The notes beneath the pieces were generated by a model. It was given only the letters and a program-made list of their open reading frames with translations, was not told the DNA's origin and ran no database searches. From the NCBI GenBank assembly GCA_029204225.1, contig CM055097.1, positions 69,935,982-69,999,981 of the forward strand: DNA of 64,000 nucleotides. The letters run 5' to 3'. A program made the translations under genes and the position numbers. Positions 19,939 through 32,057 of the stretch are shown one piece after another (the first letter of the stretch is position 1; every line of letters begins with the position of its first letter). The stretch is from Diphasiastrum complanatum. Its lineage: Eukaryota; Streptophyta; Lycopodiopsida; Lycopodiales; Lycopodiaceae.

Positions 19939-22900
19939 ATGGCATCTATAAATGCATATCTTTTGGATACTAATGAAAGGCTCAACAAAACTAACTATTC
20001 CATATGAAAAGTTAGAATGGAATCCATCATGATCATGCAAGATCTGATGGAAATTGTAAATGGTAAGGAGGGTGAACCTATTCATCCTCAAGAAAAAGCC
20101 AAATACATCAAGAGGTGCAATGTTGCACTACATTGCATAAAAATGAATGTTGCAAATGAACTCTCAAGAGAGGTAGGAGATTGCACTTCGGTTCAAGATG
20201 CTTGGGGGACTTTGCAAAAGGTCTATGAATCCAAGAACCAAACTAGAATGTTAGCTTTGAAGAATCAAATCTATAGAACCTATCAAAAGAAAGGAGAGAG
20301 TGCACATATTTTTGTCCTAAGAGTAAAGGAATTGAACAAAGAGCTAGCCTTCATAGGTGATCCTATCAAGGATGAAGAGCTTCTTCAACTCATATTGAAT
20401 GGACTAAGCTTTGAATTTGACAATTTGGTTCAGGGATATGCAATTATGGGTAAGCTACCCATACTTGAAGAACTCCAAGGCACACTCATGGACGAGGAAT
20501 CAAGAAGGAGCCAAATGCAAGAGAGGATGGATAGGCTTTCCATCCAAGGTGGAGATGACCAAGCTCTCTTCACCAAAGGCAAAGGCAAGTCCAAAGGCAA
20601 AGGATCAACATTCAAAAAGTCTACAAAGCTTGAGAATCAAGAAGGACCCTCAAAGGCATCTCCATCAACCACCAAAGTCAAGAAGGACAAATCAAAGGTG
20701 AAGTGCTACTATTGTAGCAAGATGGGGCATTATGCCTCGGAATGCTTCAAGAGGAAGCAAGATCAAAGCCAAGCCAACATGAGAAAAGAGGAGGAAGAGG
20801 AGAGTTCACATGAGGACTCTCTCATGATGTCCATATTTTCTTCAACAAATTTCAAAGGAGAAGATCCTTGGTGGATTGACTCGGGTGCTAGTTCACACAT
20901 GACTAGCAAAAGAGAGTTTTTCTCTTCTCTCTTATCTTATGATGGACCTATAAAGTCTATCTATACAGCAAATGATGAAGCTTGTAAGACTGAAGGAGTT
21001 GGTAGCATTCCCCTTTGCTTAGGATCTTCCAAAAAGATCAACATAGAAGGTGTTTTGTACATTCCTACAATAACAAAGAATCTACTAAGTGTTGGCCAAA
21101 TGGTAGACAATGGTTTCAATGTTGACTTTGCTTCAAATGAATGTTTCATCAAGAAGAAGGGTAAGATAGTGGCTAAGGTCACTAGACTTGGCAAACTTTA
21201 TAAGTTGGATGAATTTGTGGATACTAATGTTGTCATGTTGGCTGAGAAGAGCAAGATATCTACCTTTACTTTATGGCACAAAAGACTTGGACATGTCAAT
21301 TCAGGTTCCATGGAGGCTATGATCAAGGAGGAGTATGCTTTAGGCCTACCAAGGTCTATTGGGAAGGAAGACAAGGTTTGTGAAGCTTGTGCCTTATCCA
21401 AGGCACATAAGAAGGTGTTTCCTAACTCCATCACAAAGTCATCTCATTCTCTTGAACTCATACACTCGGATGTGCACATTCCTAGCACCAAATCTAATGG
21501 AGGTTCATCCATGTTTTTAACCTTCATTGATGACTACTCAAGATATTGTTGGGTGTTCTTACTTTCCTTCAAGTCTCAAGTGTTTGATACTTTTGTAAAG
21601 TTCAAGTTGTTTGTGGAAAAGCATCATAATCATAGCATCAAGATTCTTAGAAGTGACAATGGTGGAGAATTCATCTCCAATGAGTTCAAGGCCTTTTGTG
21701 AGGAGGAAGGGATCAAGAAAGAGACTTCTTGTCCTTACACTCAACAAAATGGAGTTGCTGAAAGAAGGAATAGAACATTATGAGTGTTCTACGGCTTTAA
21801 GATTAGATGCTTGTTTGCCCAAATCCTTTTGGGGTGAGTCTCTTGTATGTGCAGACTACTTGATGAATAGGGTGTCTTGCAAAGCAATTGAAGGCAAAAC
21901 TCCTTATGAGATATTGTATGGAAAGAAACCCAATCTTAATCACTTGAAAGTTTTTGGGTGTATATGTTATGTGCATGTGCCATTGGAAACAAGAACCAAG
22001 GAGGATCCATCTTCCACAAGAGGGGTCATGCTTGGATATGCAAGCTCAAGCAAGGGCTACAAAGTCTATCTCCCATCGTTGAACTATCTTTGATGAACAT
22101 CATATGCATATGCTTGAAGAAGGCTCAAGTGCTCCAACAATCAAGAAGAAGATGGCCGAGGAGCAAGATCTTGGTTTTGAGGAGGAGCTCATGGAGGAGT
22201 AAGCACCAAACCCACCTATCACACCAAGGAGATCTTCAAGGGCAAAAGTGGAGCCATCAAGGCTCACATATCAAGGCAAAGGACAGCAAGTTGAGGGTCT
22301 CTCATCCACTTCTTATGCTTTATCTAGTTTTGAAGAACCATCTAATGTTGAAGATGCATTGAACTCCAAAGAATGGTATAAAGCTATGTTGGATGAGTAT
22401 GATGCCTTGATTGAGAATGAAACTTGGTTGCTTGTTGAGAGACCTCAAAGGAATGTAATAGAATGCAAGTGGGTCTTCAAGCTTAAGTTGAATGCAAATG
22501 GGAGTGTTAACAAACATAAAGCAAGATTAGTTTCAAAAGGTTATGCTCAAGAGAGAGGGATAGACTATGAGGAAACTTTTGCACCCGTGGCCAAGATGGC
22601 CACAATAAGGCTAATCATTGCATTTGCATCACATTTTGGATGGATCCTATGTCAAACGGATGTCTCTAATGCCTTCTTGAATGGTTTTTTGGAAGAGGAT
22701 ATCTATATGGAGAAGCCACAAGGGTTCATTAAGCATGGAATGGAGAACAAAGTATGCCATCTCCAAAGAAACATCTATGGCTTGAAGCAAGCCTCGAGAT
22801 CTTGGAATTCAAGACTACATTGCTATCTTATTTCACTTTTTTTTGTTCAAAGTGAATATGATCCCACTCTTTACATTAAGTTTGATGATGTTGGTATTGT

Positions 22901-23813
22901 ACTTTTGCTCATTTATGTAGATGACATCATCATTAGTGAAAATAGTGTTGATGGTATTGAAAAAAATCAAGATAGATCTATCCTTAGAGTTCAAGATGGT
23001 AGATCTAGGGTGTCTTCACTTCATCTTAGGCATAGAGGTACTTAGAGGGTCTGATTTTATCTTTATAAGTCAAGTAAACTATGCTCAAAGTCTTTTTAAG
23101 AAGTTTAAGATGGAAGTATGCAAAAGTGTTGACACACCAATGGAACAAGATGTAAAAGTGCCAAATGATTTTTCATGGACATCACTTTGTTTAGGCAACT
23201 TATAGGCTCCTTAATGTGGATCACTATAACTAGATTAGATCTTAGCTTTAGTGTATGTAGGTTGAGCCAATCCATGCAAAAGCCATTGAATATCCATTGG
23301 AAAAAGGCTAAGAGGATTCTAAGATACATCTCGAGTACATTGGATTTTGGGATTCTATATAGAGGAGATGTGATTAACCTTCATGCATTTAGTGATTCAG
23401 ATTTTAAGGGGACAAGAGGGATAGGAAATCAACAAGTGCCTATTCAACTTTCATAGGAGAAGGTGTGGTTTCATGGCTGTCAAAAATAACAAGAAACTAT
23501 ATCTCTATCTTCAACCGAGGCCGAGTACAAAGCTTTGACAACCGCTACAAAGGAGGTACTTTGGATCAAGAGATTATTGGTGGAGCTAAAGATCATGGAT
23601 TCAAAGGAGGCACCAATCATCTACAATGACAATATATCAGCCCAACACCTTGCATCTAACCCAATCTTCCATGAAAGATCTAAGCACATTGAGATATGTC
23701 ATCACTTTGTGAGAGAAATGGTGCAAGCCAAGGAGATTGCTTTGGAGCATGTTCCAAGCAATGAATGTGTAGCTGATCTACTTACTAAACCACTTCAAAG
23801 GCACCTTTCATGA
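19939..23813 (+). pseudogene. Copia gag-pol polyprotein, several frame breaks
   Basis: The likely start is ATG 19939, but codon 23 is TGA (20005-20007) where the related gag at 33449 has tryptophan (NYSIWKVRM). The long open part 20017-21783 holds gag, zinc knuckle CYYCSKMGHYASEC, protease WIDSGASSHMTS, pre-integrase LWHKRLGHVNSGSM with CEACALSKAHKK, and the integrase core (LIHSDVHIPS, FIDDYSRYCWVF, LRSDNGGEFISNEF, QQNGVAERRNRTL). A small deletion at 21780 shifts the frame. Integrase continues to about 22090 (LDACLPKSFWGESLVCADYL). RT runs 22340-23000 (CKWVFKLKLNANGS, TDVSNAFLNGFLEEDIYM, IYGLKQASRSW, LIYVDDIIIS), with further shifts near 22960 and 23190. RNase H has SDSDFKGTRG and NDNISAQHLASNPIFHER up to 23813. 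All domains are present but split over at least four frames. Confidence 0.93.
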
Positions 23814-23868
23814 AGTTCAAATCATCACTTGGAGTGATTAGTAAAGCAATGATTGAACCAAGCTAGAT

Positions 23869-24130
23869 AGTGAGGAGGAGTGTCAAGTAGACCTAAGTGT
23901 TAGAACCTTTGGAATGAGTCCAAATTATGCTTAGATACAAGAGAAAAAAAATAGGAGCTATTTTTGGTAATTTTTGTATTGTTGAGGGATCTCCAAGATT
24001 GAAACCCTAACTTGGTAAGGATGAAAGATCCACCAAAATTAGTACTAGGGATAGGTTTAGGGCTAGGGCTACTCATATCTGCCCAAAACCGTGATGGATC
24101 ATGTATATATAGATGATGATATCTCACCAC
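23869..24130 (+). repeat. Polypurine tract and truncated 3' LTR
   Basis: AGTGAGGAGGAG ending at 23880 is the polypurine tract that primes plus-strand synthesis. The LTR begins TGTCAAGTAGACC at 23881 and follows the 5' LTR to about ATATCTCACCA (24127). Beyond that the sequences are unrelated, so about 310 bp of LTR have been lost. Confidence 0.88.
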
Positions 24131-24277
24131 ACACAAATAGTAATTTCTCTCATCCTTACTTCATAAAAAGAAGTTTGATCTTAATTCTTCAATTTCTCTA
24201 ATACTCAGCTTTTGCAAACAACAGGATGAGCAACAAATAATATTCCGTACCTTTCAAATTTTAGATTTTGTAATCAA

Positions 24278-24601
24278 CTATTTTTTATGATTCGTTAAAT
24301 CAGGTGAGGATTTCAGGTCTCTCTTGTATTTTTCTTTTTGTTTGGAGTCTAATCTATAAATTGAACCTGTGACACTAGTAGGTGCTTGAACTGGTTGAGA
24401 AGGTGTTGGAATTTCATGACTCGGAATTCTGGCTCCAACCTCAGAATAGAATGCATGCACGACTTCAAAAAGACCCAACATTACGGGGATCCTTACAAGG
24501 TCGAACTGTGATAATTTTACACAATTAAAAATATTATTGATGTACAAAGTGTGAAAGTACTGTACTTTAGGACCGTAAATGGATCTACAAAAGATCCACA
24601 A
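24278..24601 (-). CDS. Unrecognised open frame, possible exon
   Basis: A 107-codon minus-strand frame with KVQYFHTLYINNIFNCVK and LFEVVHAFYSEVGARIP followed by a Pro/Ser/Thr linker (HEIPTPSQPVQAPTS) and a basic end (KQKEKYKRDLKS). The composition is protein-like, but I know no family for it. It lies on the same strand as the unrecognised gene at 16492-17640, with the copia element between them, so it could be an upstream exon separated by that insertion. That is speculation. Confidence 0.3.
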   Translation of the reverse strand: MWIFCRSIYGPKVQYFHTLYINNIFNCVKLSQFDLVRIPVMLGLFEVVHAFYSEVGARIPSHEIPTPSQPVQAPTSVTGSIYRLDSKQKEKYKRDLKSSPDLTNHKK

Positions 24602-24604
24602 GAG

Positions 24605-25340
24605 TGATTGGATGCTTGCTTAACAATCTATCATAAAACTAGACACAAAAAAGTTGATCTAGATTGGCAATTTGACAAACAACAAGCATTAACAATCAAA
24701 CGCATTGATCAACATTGAAATCCAAGCCCACACATGTGTAATACAGGCTGTAGTATGGCCTTCAACTTGAGAAACAAGTAGAAATTGATTTGGTTTCATT
24801 TGGATCACAAAAACTCAATGTACATAGTGAACTAGCTTGAGATTGCTAATGAGCTCCAAAACTTTTCTATCTTCTCACTATGGGAGCTTGGAATACATAG
24901 AAAATTCGACTTCCTTCTTGAAATTAGGTGGATTTCCAGCATGTAATAAGAAATTTAACTCACTCTTCTTGCCCTAAAATGAAACCCTAACCTAGATCCT
25001 AGAGTTATGCTTGGTAGGTAGCCAGTTGGTCAAATTTTCATGTAATGCCAATATGCCACATGGCAACCCACTACCAATGTAGGTTAGGTCAAGTCAAGAG
25101 AGTTGGTCATGTATATTTGGTGGTCATCCCTACTTTATAGGACTTATACACAATATTTACAATGTTCTACATGGTTTTTGATCAAGCTAGATTTGCCAAT
25201 TTTTGGCAATTCTTCACATTCCTCAAATTCAGCTTGATCTATTTACAACTCTCTTGATAGACGAATGAAAGCTTTTAGAAGTGTCTAAAAAATCCAGCTA
25301 CAAACAAGGAACTTTTGAGACTCCAATAGAGAATGATGTC
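24605..25340 (-). repeat. LTR-like segment related to the copia LTRs
   Basis: Non-coding. It contains CACACATGTGTAATACAGG followed by TAGTATGGCC, the minus-strand form of a block (CACACGTGTGG, then a GTACT-rich stretch, then GGCC) shared by the LTRs at 27699, 32058 and 36905. Termini could not be fixed. Confidence 0.35.
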
Positions 25341-25359
25341 CATGAAGGATCTTTCACCA

Positions 25360-26703
25360 CCTCTTAGTTGAAAGACAAAAGTTGGCCAAGCATCGAAAGA
25401 AATGTTTGGAATGTCCACAAAAATATCTAGGCCTTGTTATTGATGGCATAAATCAGAAGAAAACAATGGTGTCTCATTTTGTCAAAGTGCCCAAAAATTT
25501 GAACGAGGCAGATTTTATTCAGGTTCATCTCATTGGAGCACTTGTGTTTAATGGCACTTTGGAGTCCAAGGTCTTTTTTAATTATCCCAATGTTCGAAAT
25601 GATCCAAATTTGACGATCACCATTGTACATAAGATAATTTGCGAATTTGGTGAAAATCTTCTAGAAATACTTTTTTTGCAGCTTGACAACACTGCTAGGG
25701 AAAATAAAAACCAAACTGTTTTGGCATACTTGTCCATGCTAGTGGAGAAATTTTTTTCAAAAAAGTAAAAATAGGATTTTTGTTGGTAGGACATACCCAC
25801 GATCAAATTGATCAAATGTTTAGTTGTTTTTCTAAGAGGTTGAGACGCAAGAAAGCATTTTCAAAACCAGTGTTTCAAAGCATTGTTGAGGAATCATATG
25901 TGCCAAAGCCAAACGTGTCATTAATCAGACACACATATGATTTTCATAATTATGTTAAGGCGTCCAATGAAACAGAACAAGGTGTAGCTAATATTAATGA
26001 TATTAGCTTTCAGCACTAGTTTAAAATCAAGTGTAACGAATCAAAAATTATACTATTATGGGGCAACCTATTTTCAAATTCAGTTTCATGGCTACCTCTT
26101 GAAGGAGTTCGATTTTTGTTTAACATTACATCGACTCAAATCAAGCTTGTTGTGTTGTCTCCCTTGAAGTCCTTGCTAGAAGAACAAAAGGCGCAAAGAG
26201 AACATCGTGAGATTGATCCATTTGCCTCATTGAATTTTTTGGATTCAAGTATTCAAGCAACTTATCATTTTTTTGATGTGTTTGATCAGCATTGGTGGAT
26301 GGACTTTTTCGAGGAACAAAAATTCAGTTTGCTCAATCTCGAACATACATCAACAATTGAAGAATTTCATTGGCCTCATAAATTAGGAACATCAACTACA
26401 ACTGTCGAACCTTCAAATCTTCCTCGAGATAATGATTTCTTGCAGCTTGTGCAAAGTGAGGAACGTGAAATTTATGTGGGCTCAAGGAAGAATAGGCAAA
26501 GTGTAAAACCTACAAAAATGAAATGGCGCGGTGATTTGAATGAAATCCAAATTGAAAGCGTTGTTGCACTTCTAGCTTCGGAATTGCAATCCAAATGTTC
26601 GTTAAATTCAAATGTTCGTACGAATGAGTTTGAATTGCGATCCAAATGTTTGTTGAATTCTAGCTTCAGAATTGCAATCCAAATTGCTCTTTGGATCTTC
26701 TAG
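25360..26703 (+). pseudogene. DUF7869-type, transposase-like protein gene, copy 1 (broken)
   Basis: The first part (to a TAA at 25766) shows ECPQKYLGLVIDGINQKK, then HLIGALVFNG and LQLDNTARENKNQ. The second part, in another frame from 25769, shows IGFLLVGHTHDQIDQMF and SYVPKPNVSLIRHTYDF. It ends at a TAG (26017) that is CAG in the second copy. A third open part (26104-26703) has VSWLPLEGVRFLFN, HWWMDFFEEQKFSL and MKWRGDLNEI. As I recall, IDGxxQ, QLDNxxRENK and VGHTHDQID are hallmarks of the DUF7869 family. These proteins are found dispersed in many genomes, and the spaced acidic residues suggest an RNase H-like transposase fold. The second copy at 63522-64000 supports mobility. No terminal repeats were identified. 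Confidence 0.7.
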
Positions 26704-26804
26704 CTTCATTTGTAATTATGATGGTTTTATGAATTTGCAACAAAAAACTTGTTGTTCTTTATTTAAAGTACACATTTTTTGGCTTTTTTTAAAAACAAAA
26801 TCTC

Positions 26805-27698
26805 TATGGTCTTGTGAGGTCCCTAATGCGCTCCCTCTACGGTCTCTAATGTGGTCCGTCTGCGGTCCCTAATGCGGTTCCTAATGACGTCCCTAATGTG
26901 GTCCCTCTCCGGTCCTCTACATTAGGGACCGCATTAGGGACTGTCTCAAAAAAAAAAAAATTGGAGGCTCCACCCGCCGCGGTGGGTGGAACGTAGAGGG
27001 TCGCATAAGACTAGAGAGGTACATCAAAGGACCATAGAGGGACCACCCGCAGAGGACGTAGATGACATCAAAGGACCGTAGAAGACTGTAGAGGGACCGC
27101 AGATGGACCGTAGAGGACCATAGAGGGACCGTAGAGGGACCGCAGACGACCACAAAGGACCGCAGATGACTATAGAGGGTCGCATAGGACCGTAGGGGGA
27201 CCTCAGAGGACCGCATTAGGGACCACAGAGGACCACATTAGAGACGTCATTAGGGACCGTATTAGGGACCGTAGAGGATCGCATTTGGGATGTCATTAGG
27301 AACCGCATTAGGAATAGTCTCAAAAAAAAAAATTGGAGGCTCCACCCACCGCGGCGGGTAGAACGTAGAGGGTTCCTTAGGACCAGAGAGGAACATCAAA
27401 GGACCATAGAGGGACCACCCGCAGAGGATCGTAGAGGACATCAAAGGACCACAGAGGACCGCAGAGGGACGCAGAGGGACCGCATAGGACTGCAGAGGGA
27501 CCGCAGAGGACCATAGAGGGTCGCATAGGACCGCAGAGGACCATAGAGGGTCGCATAGGACCGCAGAGTACCGTAGAGGGTCACATAGGGTCGCATAGGG
27601 TTCGCATAGGACCGTAGAGGGTCGCATAGGACCGTAGAGGACCACAGAGGGACTGCATTAGGGATCGTAGCGGACCACAGAGGGACCGCATTAGGGAC
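26805..27698. repeat. GGTCC-rich satellite, block 1 (contains an orientation switch)
   Basis: Dense degenerate repeats of roughly 10-13 bp (GGTCCCTAATGC, GGTCCTCTACG and variants). They run in plus orientation from 26805 to about 26928, then in reverse orientation (GGACCGCAGAGG…) to 27698. Two punctuation modules have a poly(A) tract, TTGGAGGCT and a CG-rich palindrome: CCACCCGCCGCGGTGGGTGG at 26970 and a variant at 27342. Long open frames rich in Arg, Ser, Leu and Pro here are by-products of the repeat. The right end abuts a copia LTR end. Confidence 0.92.
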
Positions 27699-28075
27699 TG
27701 ATAAATTTTATAGTTTTTAGGACAATATTACAATCATAGAGAGTTATTGGTTGCTTAATCAATGGATCTATCAAGTACTACACATTAGATCTTGATCTAG
27801 ATTCACTACACTTGGATTTAAGCAAGAGCAATGGATCAACACATCATTAATTAGTGAGAGCGGCCTCACACGTGTGGAGTATTGTCCACGGTATGGCCTA
27901 CACCTGAAACAACAAGTACAATCATCCTAGATAGCAATCATTCATAGAACTCACAAGATAAATGACTAGAACCTAACAAAAGTGTAGAATGCAAAAGTCT
28001 CATCAATCTTCTTAGCAAAATGATGATCCTTTTATGGATCAAGTACATCCACAAGTGGCAAATCTATTGTACATC
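27699..28075 (-). repeat. Partial 3' LTR of copia family X, minus strand
   Basis: The sequence is the reverse complement of the last ~400 bp of the LTR at 32058-32917 (shared GATCTTGATCTAGATTCACT and ACATCATTAATTAGTGAG). The proximal half of the LTR and the polypurine tract are missing: after TAGATTTGCCA the sequence jumps directly to the GTGGATGTACTTGATCC part. Confidence 0.8.
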
Positions 28076-28078
28076 TAT

Positions 28079-28336
28079 CTACAATTCCAAGAGCATATCT
28101 AACTTAAAAAATGGATCTTTGGACAATGGCTTGGTTAAGATATCAGCTATGCATTCGGATGATGGTACATGATGTAGTTGCACCTCCTTGGATTGTACTT
28201 TCTCCCTCACAAAGTGGTGAGCTATCTCAATATGCTTTGTTCTAGCATGGAAGTTAGGATTTGAAGCAATTTTGTTGAGAAGCTGATTGTCACAAAATAT
28301 GTAAGGGATCTCTGTCACATATTGGTTAAGGCCCAA
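28079..28336 (-). pseudogene. Copia RNase H C-terminal fragment (family X)
   Basis: Contains IPYIFCDNQLLNKIASNPNF, RTKHIEIAHHFVREKV and VPSSECIADILTKPL, the end of the Ty1/copia RNase H. It leads directly into the LTR remnant at 27699-28075. Everything upstream of it in the element is missing. Confidence 0.88.
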
Positions 28337-28948
<612 letters not shown>

Positions 28949-29360
28949 ATGAGAAAGAGGGAGAGAGACAAAGAGAAAAAGAAATATTGATGGCAAGAAA
29001 ACTAAGATTAATGCGTGAAAGAGAGAGTGCTTAAAACTTAAAACTAGAGAGCATGAAAACTTAAAGAGAGAGCACAAAGAGAGATCACAAAGAGCACAAA
29101 GAGAGAGCACAAATGAAGGCAAAAAACACGAATGAAAATCTGAAGAGAAAAAAGTCCATTTTATAGAAAAAAATGAATTTCAAGTGGCGTGTGGCAAAGC
29201 CACAAAAATGTAGATTGCCACGCATTGGCTCTGCCACGCGAAGTGATTGTTGGGGTGGGACTCCGTGTGAAAATGTCATTTCTACAATAAAATGTCAATT
29301 GTCATGTAAAAAAAAACGTACAAATAAAAAAACATTTTGTGTGAAATGTCATGAAGTAAC

Positions 29361-29712
29361 AAGGTATAAATAATGACAAGATATGTCTTTTGTATACAAT
29401 TAATTTACGCATTTCTATGTCACCAAAATCAAGAATATTTTGTGTGAGGTGGCATGAAACAAATTAAGGAAATAATGAAGTGTAGGTGGATAAAAAATTA
29501 AAACATGATATGTGTCAATTGTCTTATTAATTGTCATGCAAATAAAAAATATTTTATGCAAGGTACAAATAACGACAAGATATGTCTTTTGTACACAATT
29601 ATTTTATGTATTTCTATGTCAACAAAATCAAGAATATTTTGTGTGAGGTGGCATGAAACAAATTAAGGAAATAATGAAGTGTAGGTGGATAAAAAATTAA
29701 AACATGATATGT
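29361..29712. repeat. Direct repeat, ~150 bp copies at 199-bp period
   Basis: The block starting with GACAAGATATGTCTTTTGTA, continuing through AAAATCAAGAATATTTTGTG to AAAACATGATATGTG, occurs at about 29361-29513 and again at about 29560-29712 with few changes. Non-coding. Confidence 0.9.
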
Positions 29713-29760
29713 GTTTTATATAATTAAAAGTAATGTAGGCCTATATAGAATAGTCCTATG

Positions 29761-29818
29761 TTACAATGAGAGATTCTAATTTATAGTGTTTACAATGAGA
29801 GATTCTAATTTATAGTGT
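29761..29818. repeat. Perfect 29-bp tandem duplication
   Basis: Two identical copies beginning TTACAATGAGAGATTC, at 29761-29789 and 29790-29818. Confidence 0.95.
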
Positions 29819-29819
29819 T

Positions 29820-30104
29820 TTCATCTTGGAGATCAAAGCAAGGTCAAAAGTCCAATTGGCTAATCTGGTGTGATAGTTGACTCTAAGTTTTGTCTTCTAG
29901 ACCTTGAACATTGTCTCAGTTAATTTTTGACTTTCTCAAAATCCATTTTCAAAAATGGACAAGAGACTTTTAAGAGAATTTTAAGAGAATTTCAAGGGAA
30001 TTTCAAGGGAATTTGGTTTTGGAGGTCCACCCGCCACGACAAGTCCAGCCTCCAAAATTTGAAAAAAAACTTGAAATTTTTTTTTTGAGTGTTCACCCAA
30101 CGCG
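29820..30104. other. Non-coding spacer before satellite block 2
   Basis: No gene. It contains short direct repeats (AGAGAATTTTA, AAGGGAATTTC) and, at about 30025, the first degraded version of the punctuation module (CCACCCGCC…AGCCTCCAAAATTT with poly(A)/poly(T)). Confidence 0.6.
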
Positions 30105-32057
30105 GATCCAATGCGACACTCTACGGTCCTAATGCGGTCCCTCTGAAGTCCCTCTGTGGTCCCTATGTGGTCCCTAACGACGTCCCTAATGTAGTCCTTT
30201 GTCGTCCACCCGCCGCAGTGGGTGGAGCCTCCAAAATTCGAAAAAAAAATTGAAATTTTTTTTGAGATGGTCCCTAGTGCGGTCCCTCTACAGTCCTTTG
30301 AAATTCCTCTTCAGTCCTATGTGACCCTCTATGGTCCACCCGTCGCGGCGGGTGGAGCCTCCAATTTTTCTTTTGGAGATGGTCCCTAATGCGCTCCCTT
30401 TGCGATCCTTCTGTGGTCCCTAATGCGGTCCCTCTGCAGTCCCTAATGTGGTCCCTCTGCAGTCCCTAATGTGGTCCCTGATGACGTCCCTAATGCGGTC
30501 CTATGCGGTCTCTCTGCGGCCCTCTGCGGTCCTTTGATGTCCTCTACGGTCCTCTGTGGGTGGTCCCTCTGTAGTCCTTTGATGTCCCTCTCTGGTCCTA
30601 TGCGACCCTCTACGTTCCACCCACCGCGGCGAGTGGAGCCTCCAACTTTTTATTTTCTTTTGAGACGGTCCCTAATGCGGTCTCTAATGACGTCCCAAAT
30701 GTGGTCCTCTACGGTCCCTCTATGGTCCTCTGCAGTCCCTCTGCGGTCCTCTGCTTGTGGGCTCTCTGTGGTCCTTTGATGTCCCTCTCTGGTCCTATGC
30801 AACCCTCTATGGTCCACCCGCCGCGGCGGGTGGAGCCTCCAATTTTTTTTTTTTAGATGGTCCCTAATGTGGTCCCTCTACACTCCCTTTGCGGTCAATC
30901 TGTGGTCCCTCTATGGTCCTATGCGACCCTCTATGGTCCTCTGCGGTCCTATGCGAACCTATGCAACCCTATGCTGTCCTCTATGGTCCTCTACGGTCCT
31001 ATGTGACCCTCTACGGTCCTCTGCGGTCCCTCTGTGGTCCTATGCGGTCCCTCTGTGGTCCCTCTATGGTCCTCTGTGGTCCCTCTACGGTCCCTCTACG
31101 ATCCCTCTACGGTCCTCTGCGGCCCTTTGATGTCCTTTGTGGTCCTTTGTGCAGTCCTTTGATGTCCCTCTCTAGTCCAATGTGACCCTCTACGTTCCAC
31201 CTACCGTGGCGGGTGGAGCCTCCAATTTTTTTTTTCTTTTGAGATGGTCCCTAATGCGGTCCCTAATGACATCCCAAATGCGGTCCTCTATGGTCCCTCT
31301 ATGGTCCTCTACGGTCCCTCTGCGGTCCTCTTCGGTCCTCTGTGGGTGGGCCCTCTACGGTCCTTTGATGTTCCTCTCTGGTCCTATGCGACCCTCTATG
31401 GTCCACTCGTCGCGGTCCTTTGATGTCCCTCTCTGGTCCTATGCGACCCTCTATGGTCCACCCGCCACGGCGAGTGAAGCCTCCAAATTTTTTTTTTGAG
31501 ATGGTCCCTAATGCAGTCCCTCTACGGTCCTATGTGACTCTCTATGGTCCTCTACGGTCCTATGCGATATGCGATCATCTACGGTCTTCTATGGTCCCTT
31601 TACGGTCTCTCTGCGGTCCCTCTGCGGTACTTTGTGGTCCTTTGATGTCCTCTACGGTCCTTTGCGGGTGGTCCCTATGCGGTCCTTTGATGTCCCTCTC
31701 TCGTCCTATGCGAGCGTCTACATTCCACCCGCTGCGGCGGGTGGAGCCTCCAATTTTGTTTTTTTTTTAGATGATCCCTAATGCGGTCCCTAATGACATC
31801 CCAAATGCGGTCCTCTGTGGTTCCTCTACGTTCCTCTGCGGTCCCTTTGCGGTCCTCTTCGGTCCTCTGCGGGTAGGCCCTTTGCGGTCCTTTGCCCTCT
31901 CTAGTCCTATGTGACCCTCTACGGTCCACACGTCGCGACGGGTTGAGCCTCCAATTTTTTTTTTTGAGACAGTCCCTAATGCGGTCCCTGATGACGTCCC
32001 TAATGCAATCATCTACGGTCCCTCTGCGGTCCCTAATGCGGTCTCTAATGATGTCCT
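30105..32057. repeat. GGTCC-rich satellite, block 2
   Basis: About 2 kb of the same degenerate repeat as block 1, all in plus orientation. Phrases include GGTCCCTAATGCGGTCCC, GGTCCTTTGATGTCC and GGTCCTATGCGACCCTCTA. The punctuation module (CG palindrome, then GGAGCCTCCAA, then poly(T), then GAGANGGTCCCTAATGCGG) recurs at 30206, 30336, 30617, 30814, 31197, 31458, 31725 and 31926. The copy at 30814-30833 is a perfect palindrome, CCACCCGCCGCGGCGGGTGG. No protein is credible here. The right end abuts the 5' LTR at 32058. Confidence 0.93.

Larger units (their letters stand above)
18566..24130 (+). mobile_element. Near-complete Ty1/copia retrotransposon
   Basis: This element has a 5' LTR (18566-19128), a primer binding site TGGTGTCAGAGCCC, a gag-pol coding region (19939-23813) in normal Ty1/copia order (gag, protease, integrase, RT, RNase H), a polypurine tract ending GTGAGGAGGAG at 23880, and the start of a 3' LTR at 23881. 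The 3' LTR matches the 5' LTR for only about 250 bp and then stops, so the right end is truncated and no target-site duplication can be read. Several frameshifts and stops show that it is not autonomous now. Confidence 0.93.

Noticed and set aside
30471-31781. Long open frames rich in Pro, Leu, Ser, Arg, Gly and Tyr across the GGTCC repeats
   Set aside because: They exist because the short repeat happens to lack stops. Residue patterns follow the repeat, several frames are open at once, and the same happens on the other strand in 26917-27645.
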